From JAICWP01 sp035252015 (lineage in GTDB: Bacteria > Acidobacteriota > Terriglobia > Terriglobales > Acidobacteriaceae): a stretch of DNA of 38,941 bases. The position numbers and the translations under genes were made by a program. The stretch spans positions 1 to 38,941 of the forward strand of contig DATFDP010000064.1 of the NCBI GenBank assembly GCA_035252015.1. Reading direction: 5' to 3'. The first letter of the stretch is position 1; each line of letters starts with the position of its first letter. Below are positions 8,418 to 17,041 of this stretch, piece after piece. The notes beneath the pieces are model-generated. The model was given only the letters and a program-made list of their open reading frames with translations, had not been told where the DNA came from and did not search any database.

Positions 8418-9364
8418 TATTTCGGAACCTCAACCGCGGCCAGCAGATCGCGGACCACTTGCTCACCGCTCACGCCTTCCAAGTCAGCCTCCGGCTTGAG
8501 CACTACGCGATGTCGAAGCACAGCAGGAGCGATCTGCTTGATGTCGTCAGGCACCAGGTAGTCGCGGTCATCTATGGCGGCAATCGCCTTGGCGGCGAGC
8601 AGCAAGCTCAGACCGGCGCGTGGGCTGGCGCCCAAGCTGAGCGATGGCCAATCGCGGCTGCGCCGCACCAGTTCGCTCACGTAGCGGAAAATTCCTGGTT
8701 CCACCTGGACCGAACTCACGGTAGCGCGTGCCTCACGCAGGGCTTCCATTCCCAACGATTGCAGCTCCATGCGTTCCAGTTGGTGCGCGTCGAAGCCTGT
8801 CTGGTAGCGTTCCAAAATCGCAATTTCCTCTTCGCTCGACGGATAGCCAACGCGAATCTTCAGCAGAAAACGGTCCAGTTGTGCCTCGGGCAGCGGGTAC
8901 GTGCCTTCGAATTCGATCGGATTCTGGGTGGCAAACACAGTAAAAAAGTCGGAGAGCTGGTGGCGCGTGCCGTCAATCGTAACCTGCGCCTCCTCCATGG
9001 ACTCCAGCAGCGCCGACTGCGTGCGCGGGGGCGTGCGGTTGATTTCGTCCACCAGCAGCAGGTCGGTGAACAATGGCCCGGGGTGAAGGGTGAAACCGCT
9101 GGTAGCGCTGTTGAAAATGTTACCGCCGATCACGTCGGCGGGCATAAGGTCGGGAGTGCACTGCACGCGCTGAAACTCCAGTTGCAGCACTTTGGCCAGT
9201 GCTTTCACCGCCAGCGTTTTGGCCAGGCCGGGCACGCCCTCAATCAAGGCGTGGCCCCGGCACAGCACTACCACCAGCAGTTGTTGGATAAACTCATCCT
9301 GCCCGACCAGCACCTTGCTCAATTGAGCACGGGCCTGCTCCGTCAGGCTGCCTACTTTTTCCAT
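8417..9364 (-). CDS. MoxR-family AAA+ ATPase
   Basis: 315 residues, the normal family length. Walker A is GVPGLAKT (43-50) and Walker B is LLLVDEIN (102-109); ATQNPIEFEGTYPLPEAQLDRF (about 147-168) is the characteristic MoxR segment with sensor 1 and the arginine-finger region; the C-terminal lid follows. It is a soluble cytoplasmic ring ATPase that likely remodels or activates client proteins together with the DUF58 protein encoded next. The gene start overlaps the end of the DUF4350 gene by 13 bp, and its stop overlaps the DUF58 start by 1 bp, so the three are made together. The client is unknown. Confidence 0.95.
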   Translation of the reverse strand: MEKVGSLTEQARAQLSKVLVGQDEFIQQLLVVVLCRGHALIEGVPGLAKTLAVKALAKVLQLEFQRVQCTPDLMPADVIGGNIFNSATSGFTLHPGPLFTDLLLVDEINRTPPRTQSALLESMEEAQVTIDGTRHQLSDFFTVFATQNPIEFEGTYPLPEAQLDRFLLKIRVGYPSSEEEIAILERYQTGFDAHQLERMELQSLGMEALREARATVSSVQVEPGIFRYVSELVRRSRDWPSLSLGASPRAGLSLLLAAKAIAAIDDRDYLVPDDIKQIAPAVLRHRVVLKPEADLEGVSGEQVVRDLLAAVEVPK

Positions 9365-10527
9365 CCCCGTTCTCCCACATTTTGTAATGAAAGCACCACA
9401 CTGAACTGGTGCAACCCCTGCACCAATTCCAGCGCCTTGCTGTCTGCTAAATCCAGGTCGTCCTGCGCTGCCCGGCAGCGCTGCAATGTTTCGAGCAACC
9501 CTGGGGCAGGCGAAAGGCGCTGCTGAGCCGCCTTTTCCAAATCCGTGTCTGCTGCACTCAATGGCATGCCCAATCGCTTGGCCAGCAGAAAACGAAAGCG
9601 CTGATAAGCGACCTCCACCGCGCCGCGCGCGGCATGCGCCCGCTGATAGAGCCCGCCCAAGGTGTCAATGAATTCCAGCGATGAGAGCCGCGATTCGCTC
9701 GGCAGGGGATGCACCGGACCGCTGCGCCGCGAAAATGCCAGCAGGGCGAACATCAGCAGCAACCCCAATTGCGCCAGCCCCCACGGCAGCGGCGTGCGCG
9801 TAAAGTAATCTGCCAAGGAACGCCCTTGTCCGTGGAAGTATTCGTCCCAGAAAATGCGCGTGCGTTGCGGCGAGCCGGCAAAGTTCAGCAGCAGCTCCAA
9901 ATTGCCGGCGCGCTGGATACCAGCGTTCGTCAAAGGCGTGGATGCGGCCAGCCACAGAATCTGGCCACGCCCCAGGGTGTAAACCACCGCCACCGGAGCG
10001 TCGGCGCTGCCATAAAGCGGAACGTAACGCGCGCCCGTACTTGTCCACTTTGCCAGCGGAACCAGCGTGATGCTTTTAGCGCCGCGGGTCAGCGCTCGCG
10101 GAAACAGAGCAGGAAAATCTTTCCACTCCACCGCTAGTATGTCGTTCGCACCGGCCGAGGCCTCGGGCAATAGCATGTCGGCTCTTATACCCGTAGCCAG
10201 CACCTTTCCGCCCGACTCCACGTACTTGCGGAGGGCCTGCCGCTCGTCCTTGCTGGGAGGAACAATGGGATCGGCAAGAATGAGGATGGTGTCCTTCGCA
10301 TTGAGCGCCTGTGGCGGCTCCAGCCAGCGCTCCGTTCTGTAGCCTAGGCGCTGCAGGGTGAGGAACGCGGCTTTGCCGCCGTCGGAGGCCGTCGAATAAG
10401 TGGAGGGATAGCCCGAGGAACTCGGGCCCTCGGTGCCCACGAGCGCCCCCATAATGGCGAGCACCAGCACGATGGCCGCGGCGCCTATCAGTAGCTTGCG
10501 GTCGCCGCTATCGAGGGCGAGCTCCAT
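9352..10527 (-). CDS. DUF4350-domain membrane protein
   Basis: 391 residues. The ATG at 10527 is chosen because GGAG lies 8 nt upstream; a longer frame from 10596 would run 109 bp into the previous gene. A membrane anchor (about 13-31) is followed by a Rossmann-like DUF4350 domain (LNAKDTILILADPIVPPS, then ALRKYVESGGKVLATG), a second membrane segment near 250-270 and a helical cytoplasmic tail. The domain resembles glutamine-amidotransferase-like folds without a visible catalytic triad, so a binding role is more likely than an enzyme. It overlaps the DUF4129 gene by 40 bp and moxR by 13 bp. Confidence 0.85.
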   Translation of the reverse strand: MELALDSGDRKLLIGAAAIVLVLAIMGALVGTEGPSSSGYPSTYSTASDGGKAAFLTLQRLGYRTERWLEPPQALNAKDTILILADPIVPPSKDERQALRKYVESGGKVLATGIRADMLLPEASAGANDILAVEWKDFPALFPRALTRGAKSITLVPLAKWTSTGARYVPLYGSADAPVAVVYTLGRGQILWLAASTPLTNAGIQRAGNLELLLNFAGSPQRTRIFWDEYFHGQGRSLADYFTRTPLPWGLAQLGLLLMFALLAFSRRSGPVHPLPSESRLSSLEFIDTLGGLYQRAHAARGAVEVAYQRFRFLLAKRLGMPLSAADTDLEKAAQQRLSPAPGLLETLQRCRAAQDDLDLADSKALELVQGLHQFSVVLSLQNVGERGWKK

Positions 10528-11498
10528 TCCAGGTTCTCCAATTCCTTCAGGGCAGATTCCGCCTGCGTCTGGGTCACCGGCCGGTATCCGTACCACACCA
10601 CTTCGAAGCTGCGGGTCAAGCTGGCCATGATCTCACGGTGTTGGGAATCACGGGGCAGCAGGCGCAGATATTCGCGGGGAGTGCGTGAATTATCCAGGCG
10701 CCACACACCCATCTGTTCCAAGCGGAACACAGCGGCCCAATAACAGCAATGAACTGCCTCGCGATAGCGTTGCCCGGCGACCGCGGCTTGGGCCGCATCC
10801 GCCCACTGCCGCCAGCCCCACGTGCTGGAGGCTGGCGCCTGCAGACCGAGGGGCATTATGCCGCGCGAAGCGCGCCGCAGGTTGCGCCAGAGTATTACCG
10901 CCAGCAGGAGAAAGGCTACGCCTAGTAGGATCCAGGAGAGCACATTGCCAACCGCCGGCTTCATATGCAGGCGGCCCGTCAACTTCTCCAGCTGCCGGCC
11001 TAGCCAACGCCATATCCGGGCCCACAACAGGTCCCACCAGCTCGGCGGCCTTACAAAGCGGAATTCCCGCCGGCTGAGCACCGCCGCGAGCTGTGACCGC
11101 GCCACCTGGGATGAGGGAACTTCTGCCGGCCGGCCTAGCGCCTGTGCCTGTTGCAGCTCCCATTGCAACCGCTGCGCAATCTCTTGCTGGATGGCCGCAC
11201 GGTGGTGAGCATCGTTTTCGAAATGAACCAGGGCCAGCACCAGCCAGGCGTTAGAGACGGTGTAGCGCTGGCCACCACCTTCCATTTCAAATTTCAGCGG
11301 AACTGAGCGGCGAAGCTCAGAGGACTTCTCAGGGTGAGCCGGTAATTGGGCCACAGCTTCCGACCAGTTCTGTAAATCGGTAACATAGCCACGCAGGTCG
11401 ATGGCAGCGCTGGCCACCTGGGCATGGCCCTTCACCGTCAGCCAGAACACCAGCGACAATACAAACGCCGAACAAAATTTCCGGGAAGAACACGACAT
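10488..11498 (-). CDS. DUF4129-domain membrane protein
   Basis: 336 residues. A probable signal peptide (1-27, FVLSLVFWL core, GHAQ cut region) is followed by an extracytoplasmic helical part, one membrane segment (about 184-203) and a cytoplasmic C-terminal DUF4129 domain with YREAVHCCYWAAVFRLEQ and NSRTPREYLRLL. In other bacteria DUF4129 is often fused to transglutaminase-like membrane proteins and located beside MoxR and DUF58. The start follows the stop of the upstream gene by 2 nt. The function is unproven; by context it is a membrane component of the MoxR module. Confidence 0.85.
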   Translation of the reverse strand: MSCSSRKFCSAFVLSLVFWLTVKGHAQVASAAIDLRGYVTDLQNWSEAVAQLPAHPEKSSELRRSVPLKFEMEGGGQRYTVSNAWLVLALVHFENDAHHRAAIQQEIAQRLQWELQQAQALGRPAEVPSSQVARSQLAAVLSRREFRFVRPPSWWDLLWARIWRWLGRQLEKLTGRLHMKPAVGNVLSWILLGVAFLLLAVILWRNLRRASRGIMPLGLQAPASSTWGWRQWADAAQAAVAGQRYREAVHCCYWAAVFRLEQMGVWRLDNSRTPREYLRLLPRDSQHREIMASLTRSFEVVWYGYRPVTQTQAESALKELENLEWSSPSIAATASY

Positions 11499-11500
11499 GG

Positions 11501-12475
11501 TTAAACGCTGGGCGCTGCAGCCGCCGCTCCTGGAGCCGGCTGCGCCCCGGCATGGTCCACCAGGGACATCATCAGTTGCAGGTCGAAGGCCTCTTTGCGG
11601 ACCCGGATATCGTAATACAGAAGCACCAACCCTATCATGATGAGAGGCGCCGAGAGCGCCCCTCCCAGCGCGCCAAACACGGAACTAAGAGAGAGCAGCC
11701 AGATGGCTATTTGGCCATGTCGCGCGGTCAGGATCATGGCGATGTAGAACGGCCCTTGGAAGATGGTCAGGCTTACGTACGTGATGACAACGGTCAGCAT
11801 CAGCAGTAAGAAGCAGCGCAGGTAATTGCCCTTCATGAGTTGTGCGCTGCGCCGGATGGCCTGCCCGGCACGCAGATCCTCCAGAACCATGCTGGGGATG
11901 CAAACGCTGTAGCGGAGCATCAGCCAGATGGTAAGGCCAAAAGCGACGGGGAAAAGCACCAGCATCATAAAGATGGCCACCAAGCCCGCCACGCCAGCCG
12001 ACGGACCCCGTCCACCCAGCAAGGGAATGAACAGGGCAAAACCCAGCATCAACAACACAAATACCCCGAACACCCGCAAAGAAACCAGGAACATGAGCCA
12101 GAATAGCCGCCAGATGTGCCCGCGGATGCGGCGATAGGAAGCGGCGATGGTCGCCGTCCGGCCCAGATAAACGTCCGCAACCGCGAAGGTGCTGGCACCC
12201 AGTGCGATGGCGTACACAATCCAGTACGCCACCATTGCCACCACAAAGCCGCCCATGGCACTGGCGAAAATCAGCGGGTTGACCGCCGTTGCTCCCGAAC
12301 TGGGTGCTGGCAGTATCGGCGAACGAAATACGGCCATAATGATGCCCGAAGCCATAGCCAGCAGAGAGGGCAGCAGCATGATGCCAAAAAATAGCAGGAA
12401 GTTCTTGCGATACAGACTGAACATGCGGTCGAGCAGTTCGCCGAGGTTCAGCGGCTGCAGTACGACACCGGGCAT
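11501..12475 (-). CDS. Polytopic membrane protein, GDPD-membrane-domain-like
   Basis: 324 residues with about six membrane segments. The N-terminal LQPLNLGELLDRMFSLYRKNF motif and overall layout resemble the membrane domain found in some glycerophosphodiester phosphodiesterases and in related DUF7544-type proteins; no catalytic phosphodiesterase domain is present. ATG 12475 is chosen because GGAGG sits 4 nt upstream. The C-terminal tail is rich in Ala and Pro. It is the first gene of the five-gene MoxR operon, 190 bp after hypF on the same strand. No convincing promoter was found in that gap, so read-through from hypF is possible. Confidence 0.7.
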   Translation of the reverse strand: MPGVVLQPLNLGELLDRMFSLYRKNFLLFFGIMLLPSLLAMASGIIMAVFRSPILPAPSSGATAVNPLIFASAMGGFVVAMVAYWIVYAIALGASTFAVADVYLGRTATIAASYRRIRGHIWRLFWLMFLVSLRVFGVFVLLMLGFALFIPLLGGRGPSAGVAGLVAIFMMLVLFPVAFGLTIWLMLRYSVCIPSMVLEDLRAGQAIRRSAQLMKGNYLRCFLLLMLTVVITYVSLTIFQGPFYIAMILTARHGQIAIWLLSLSSVFGALGGALSAPLIMIGLVLLYYDIRVRKEAFDLQLMMSLVDHAGAQPAPGAAAAAPSV

Positions 12476-12665
12476 AAAACCTCCGGGCAACAGGGCTGCG
12501 GTTGGCCGGATACTACCATAGGGCCAGAGAGAAACGTGTACTTATAAGTTACCCGTTCCGAAACCAAAGGATCAGCACCCGAGCAGCGGCTGTGAGGTGT
12601 GTGCTGCCAACAAATGCCGGTAGAGGCGTCGCTGGCAAGGTTTCTCCTCGAGGCAGCAGCGTATG

Positions 12666-14948
12666 TTATCGGGAAAGGAGCCGGTGGGCGGCTACCAAAG
12701 CCTGACCCAGACTTAACCCGCCGTCTCCGGCCGGAACCTCGGCATGTGTGAACACCTGGAATCCCGAGGCATGCAGCCGGGCCTGCAGTTGTTCCAGCAA
12801 AAAGCGATTATTGAACGTTCCTCCGCTCAGGCACACGCGCTCCAGTGAAGTGCGCTGGCGCAGAATTTCGGCGGCCCTCACCAAAGCGTCAACTAAGCCA
12901 AGGTGGAAGCGTGTGCTGATGATGGCGGTTGCTGTTGACTTCTCCAGATTGCCCAACAGCTCAACAAAAAGGCGGCGCGTGCTAAAGATGAGTTGTCCGT
13001 TCTCCTCCACGATATCCAGTGGATAGCCTGGCTGACTGGGAGTGGTGTCTATTGCCATTTCCAATTCAATTGCTGCCTGCGCCTCGTAGTTCACGTGCTG
13101 TCGGATTCCGGCCAGCGCAGCCACAGCGTCGAACAGACGGCCAAAACTGGAGGTTAGGGGCGAATTGATATGGCGTTCCATCGCCTGCAGCAAAATCTTC
13201 AGCTTGGCGCAGTCGAGCTGTTGCACAAAAGGAACTTTGAAGTTCAGAAAGTCTCGCCCAAAATGCCGGTTCAGATGACTGACGGCCATGCGCCAGGGCT
13301 CGCGTATCGCGGCCTCTCCTCCCGGCATGGGAACATATTCCAGGTGGCCGGCGCGCTCGAAGCCACGATAGTCGGCCAGCAGTAATTCGCCCCCCCAAAC
13401 GCAACCGTCGGTGCCATAGCCGGTCCCGTCCAGTGCTATGCCAATCACTCGTCCGTCCAGCCCGTTTTCTGCCATGCAGCTTGCGATGTGAGCATGATGA
13501 TGCTGCACCCCAACTAGGGGCAGGTGCTGCTGCCCGCGCGCCCAGCGGGTGGAGAAGTAGTCAGGATGCAGGTCGTGTGCCACCGCTTGCGGTTGGATCT
13601 CAAGCACTTTTTCCAAGTGCGTAATCGCTTCTTCAAAAAAGCAGCGGGCTTGCACATTTTCCAGGTCGCCCACGTACTGGCTCAGAAATGCGTGCCGACC
13701 CTGGGTAAGGCAGATTGTGTTCTTCAGCTCGCCTCCCACCGCCAGAACCGGCGGTACCTCTTCAGCGAGGAACACCGGCACCGGAACGTAGCCACGGGAG
13801 CGCCGCATCTGGCGGACCCGACCACCGGAAAGGCGCACTACAGAATCGTCACAGCGCAGCAGGATGTCGCGGTTGTGCACCAGGAAGAAGTCGGCCAGAT
13901 CACGCAGGCGTTCGACCGCTTCGGCGTTGTCAATGGCAATCGGCTCTTCGCTGCGGTTCCCGCTGGTCATAACCAGGGCGGAAAATTTCCCTTCTCTCAG
14001 CAGCAGGTAATGCAGCGGCGTGTAAGGCAGGAAAAGGCCGAGGTCACGGTTGGACGGCGCCACCGCGTCGGCGATCACACATGGATCCCGCTTGCGCAGA
14101 AGGAGGATGGGACGTTGCGGAGACGACAGCACCGCGCGCGCTGCTTCCTCCACCTCGCAAAGTACTTCCGCCGTTTCCAGGCTGGGCACCATCACAGCGA
14201 ACGGCTTCTCCACGCGTCGTTTGCGGTCGCGCAGGCGTGATATCGCGGCGGCATTGGTCGCATCCACCGCCAGATGGAAGCCACCCAGGCCCTTGATTGC
14301 CACCACCGCGCCCAGCTGCAGGCGCTCGGCAGCTTCATGGGTAGCGTCCTCGGCCGCAATTGCCGTTCCTGCCCGATCCCATAACTCAACCTGGGGTCCG
14401 CACTCCCAGCACGCGTTCGGCTGAGCATGAAAGCGGCGGTTGAGCGGGTCTTCATACTCCTGCCGGCACGCCGGGCACATGGTGAAGGCGGCCATGGAGG
14501 TAAGCGGACGGTCGTAGGGAATGCCGCGAACAATGGTGAAGCGCGGCCCGCAGTTGGTGCAGTTGATGAAAGGATACTTGTAGCGCCGGTCCGCAGGGTC
14601 GAACAGCTCGCGCAGGCAATCGCCACAAACGGCCACATCGGGCGAGATCAGGGTTTGAATGTTCCCCTGCGATCCGCTGGTGAGGATTCGGAACGACAAG
14701 TCGCCGTTACACGGCAGGTCGCGGATGTCCAGGCCGGTGATGCGGGCCAGAGGCGGCGCTTCGGCCGGCAAGCGGACCACGAAATCATCCACCGCGTGCC
14801 CCTGACCCTGGATCTCGATAATGACGCCTGCGGCCGTGTTGCGGACGCTGCCGTTCAGCTGCCGTTCGCTCGCCAGGCGATACACATACGGCCGAAAACC
14901 TACCCCCTGCACAATTCCCGAGACGGCGATTCTCTTGCGCACCACCAT
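12666..14948 (-). CDS. hypF: HypF, carbamoyltransferase of hydrogenase maturation
   Basis: 760 residues, full length. HypF uses carbamoyl phosphate and ATP to place a carbamoyl group on the C-terminal cysteine of HypE, the source of the active-site cyanides. Domains in order: acylphosphatase (VQGVGFRPYVYRLA at 13-26, with Arg19 and Asn37 as likely catalytic residues); two zinc fingers (Cys108, 111, 130, 133 and Cys158, 161, 180, 183); a YrdC-like domain (about 200-380); and a Kae1-like domain with VQHHHAHIASCM and a closing GDGGLSLGQA. All key motifs are intact. It is the last gene of the hyp operon; its ATG follows the hypB stop with no gap. Confidence 0.97.
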   Translation of the reverse strand: MVVRKRIAVSGIVQGVGFRPYVYRLASERQLNGSVRNTAAGVIIEIQGQGHAVDDFVVRLPAEAPPLARITGLDIRDLPCNGDLSFRILTSGSQGNIQTLISPDVAVCGDCLRELFDPADRRYKYPFINCTNCGPRFTIVRGIPYDRPLTSMAAFTMCPACRQEYEDPLNRRFHAQPNACWECGPQVELWDRAGTAIAAEDATHEAAERLQLGAVVAIKGLGGFHLAVDATNAAAISRLRDRKRRVEKPFAVMVPSLETAEVLCEVEEAARAVLSSPQRPILLLRKRDPCVIADAVAPSNRDLGLFLPYTPLHYLLLREGKFSALVMTSGNRSEEPIAIDNAEAVERLRDLADFFLVHNRDILLRCDDSVVRLSGGRVRQMRRSRGYVPVPVFLAEEVPPVLAVGGELKNTICLTQGRHAFLSQYVGDLENVQARCFFEEAITHLEKVLEIQPQAVAHDLHPDYFSTRWARGQQHLPLVGVQHHHAHIASCMAENGLDGRVIGIALDGTGYGTDGCVWGGELLLADYRGFERAGHLEYVPMPGGEAAIREPWRMAVSHLNRHFGRDFLNFKVPFVQQLDCAKLKILLQAMERHINSPLTSSFGRLFDAVAALAGIRQHVNYEAQAAIELEMAIDTTPSQPGYPLDIVEENGQLIFSTRRLFVELLGNLEKSTATAIISTRFHLGLVDALVRAAEILRQRTSLERVCLSGGTFNNRFLLEQLQARLHASGFQVFTHAEVPAGDGGLSLGQALVAAHRLLSR

Positions 14949-15629
14949 TCATATCACCGCTGCGTCGCGTAACGTGTGCCGCTCATGGCGGCCCTTCTCG
15001 ATCCACGCTTGCCACTGGCCGAGCCCCGCCCCGGTCACGCAGGAAAGTCTCAAAATGTCGATCTCGGGATGAATGCGGCGGGCATTACCTTCGGCCGCGG
15101 CGATGTCGAAGGGCACATAGGGGAGCAGGTCAATCTTACTGAGCACCAGTAGCTTGGATTTCAGGAAGATGGCGGGATACTTCAGCGGCTTGTCTTCGCC
15201 TTCCGTGACGCTGAGCACCACGATTTTCGCCGCTTCTCCCACATCGTAGCTGGCTGGGCAAACCAGGTTGCCCACGTTCTCGATAAACAGGAGATCGTAG
15301 GAAACCGAATGCCATTCTGCCAGGGCGCGCTCGATCATGCGCGCGTCCAGGTGGCAGGTGCCCCCGGTCGTAATCTGGCGCACTGGAAAGCCGAAGCGGC
15401 GCAGACGAGTGGCATCGTTCTCCGTCTGAATGTCGCCCGTAAGCACGGCCACCCGCGCGCTAGCGGGAAAGGCTTCCAGCGTGCGCTCCAGCAGCGTGGT
15501 CTTACCCGAGCCCGGCGAGCTGATCAGGTTCAGGCAAAGCACGCCCTGGTCGGCGAACCGCCGCCGCAGTTCGGCGGCAATTCGGTCATTTTCGCTAAGA
15601 ACTTTCCGCTCCAGCGAAACTTGGCTCAT
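14949..15629 (-). CDS. hypB: HypB, GTPase for nickel insertion
   Basis: 226 residues from the ATG at 15629, which has GGAGG 3 nt upstream; an open frame extends further but lies inside hypA. It is a SIMIBI GTPase that delivers nickel to the hydrogenase large subunit with HypA. Walker A is SSPGSGKTT (37-45). TCHLDA (Cys92, His93) and NLVCPA (Cys124) match the G-domain metal site, and SKID (about 184) is the guanine-specificity motif. The N-terminal His-rich stretch and the CxxGCxC nickel site of some HypB proteins are absent, so it should not store nickel. The start overlaps hypA by 35 bp. Confidence 0.96.
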   Translation of the reverse strand: MSQVSLERKVLSENDRIAAELRRRFADQGVLCLNLISSPGSGKTTLLERTLEAFPASARVAVLTGDIQTENDATRLRRFGFPVRQITTGGTCHLDARMIERALAEWHSVSYDLLFIENVGNLVCPASYDVGEAAKIVVLSVTEGEDKPLKYPAIFLKSKLLVLSKIDLLPYVPFDIAAAEGNARRIHPEIDILRLSCVTGAGLGQWQAWIEKGRHERHTLRDAAVI

Positions 15630-15972
15630 AATCCTCCATTTCCAGCGAAGCCAGCTCCAGCTCGTCTCCACCTGCGAACTCGGTTTCCGCCGTTCCGCAA
15701 TTGGGGCAGCGTAAATCGTAGTCTGCGACCCTGAATGTTCGCTGGCAAGCCGGGCAGCGCTGCCGGCGAGGGCAGGTTTCGATTTCCAGTTCCAGCGACT
15801 CCAGTCCAGCGTCCCGCACCAGGACTTCAAAACTGAAGCTGAGAGCTTCCGGGTTAACGCCCGAGAGCTCCCCCACGCGCACCTTTACCTTCCGCAAGCG
15901 CACGCCCGGATGGTGCTGTGCCTCCTGTTGCACCTCTTGCAGCACCGAAGCGGCAATTCCCAGCTCGTGCAT
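15595..15972 (-). CDS. hypA: HypA, nickel metallochaperone
   Basis: 125 residues. It begins MHELGI, whose His2 is the nickel ligand in this family, and carries a zinc site of two CxxC pairs (Cys73, Cys76 and Cys89, Cys92). It works with HypB to insert nickel. An acidic C-terminal tail of about 25 residues makes it slightly longer than typical HypA (about 115). The start is 7 nt after the hypE stop, and the 3' end overlaps hypB by 35 bp, implying coupled translation. Confidence 0.96.
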   Translation of the reverse strand: MHELGIAASVLQEVQQEAQHHPGVRLRKVKVRVGELSGVNPEALSFSFEVLVRDAGLESLELEIETCPRRQRCPACQRTFRVADYDLRCPNCGTAETEFAGGDELELASLEMEDYEPSFAGAESS

Positions 15973-15979
15973 AAGCGCC

Positions 15980-17041
15980 TCAACAGATGCGCGGCAACTG
16001 ATCGCCCGCCAGCATGTCCACTACACGCGTGGTGCCCAGCACCGTGCGCATGGTCACTAGCCCTGGATGCTCGCGCCGCACTACCCCGATGAATTGCGCT
16101 TCCCTGCCCAAATCGTGGCCGCGCATGGCTTGCAATAATGCTTGTTCAACTTCCGGCGCCACTATGGCGATCAGCTTGCCCTCATTGGCGACGTACATGG
16201 GATCGAGCCCCAGAATTTCGCATGCGCCGCGCACTTCGTCCCGAATGGGAATGGCACTCTCCTCGAGTTCAATTCCCACCTGCGACTGCCCGGCGATTTC
16301 ATTGAGTGCGCTAGCGAGGCCGCCGCGGGTGGGATCGCGCATGCAACGAATCTCGCCCGTAACTTTCAGCATCTCGCCTACCAGCCCGTGCAAGGCAGCA
16401 CTGTCGCTGCGGATGGCAGTCTCGAATTCCAGGCCTTCTCGCTGGGCCATGATGGATATCCCGTGGTCGCCGATAGGGCCGCTGAGCAGAACGCGGTCGC
16501 CCGGCTGCGCCTGGTTGGCGGAGAGCGCCAGGCCGGGCGGCACCAGCCCGATTCCCGAAGTATTGATAAACACTCCATCGCCGCTTTCGCGCTCCACCAC
16601 CTTGGTATCGCCCGTCACCACTTCTATCCCGGCAGCACACGCTGCACTGCGGAATGAGGCGACAACACGGCGCAGTTCCTCCATCGACAAGCCTTCTTCA
16701 ATGATGAACGCGGCGCTGAGGAACAATGGTGTGGCTCCGCCCATGGCCAGGTCGTTGACTGTGCCATTCACCGCCAGAGAGCCGATGTCTCCGCCGGGAA
16801 AGAAAAGCGGCTTCACCACAAACGAGTCGGTGGTAAACGCCAGCCGGCAGCCGTTCACGCTGACGATCGCCTGGTCGTCGAGGCGGGCCAGGGCCGCGTT
16901 GTTGAAGGCGGGCAGGAACAAGTCGCGAATCAGGTCCGATGTGAGCCGGCCGCCGCTACCGTGTCCCAACAGGACGGTTTCGCCGGCGGGCAGCGGTGTG
17001 GAACAAATGAGTGTGGCGTCGTTTTTGGATTGCTCACCCAT
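15980..17041 (-). CDS. hypE: HypE, thiocyanate-forming maturation protein
   Basis: 353 residues from the ATG at 17041, which overlaps the hypD end by 8 bp; an upstream in-frame start would lie inside hypD. HypE dehydrates the carbamoyl group that HypF places on its C-terminal cysteine, giving a thiocyanate from which cyanide is passed to iron on HypC-HypD. The PurM-like fold shows in GHGSGGRLTSDLI, FTTDSFVV and GSLAVNGTVNDLAMGG, and the protein ends in PRIC, the required terminal cysteine. Confidence 0.96.
   Translation of the reverse strand: MGEQSKNDATLICSTPLPAGETVLLGHGSGGRLTSDLIRDLFLPAFNNAALARLDDQAIVSVNGCRLAFTTDSFVVKPLFFPGGDIGSLAVNGTVNDLAMGGATPLFLSAAFIIEEGLSMEELRRVVASFRSAACAAGIEVVTGDTKVVERESGDGVFINTSGIGLVPPGLALSANQAQPGDRVLLSGPIGDHGISIMAQREGLEFETAIRSDSAALHGLVGEMLKVTGEIRCMRDPTRGGLASALNEIAGQSQVGIELEESAIPIRDEVRGACEILGLDPMYVANEGKLIAIVAPEVEQALLQAMRGHDLGREAQFIGVVRREHPGLVTMRTVLGTTRVVDMLAGDQLPRIC

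Noticed and set aside
12491..12665. Promoter of the MoxR operon between hypF and the first membrane protein
   Set aside because: TATAAG and TATGGT occur on the minus strand, but no -35 box lies at 16-18 bp from either.
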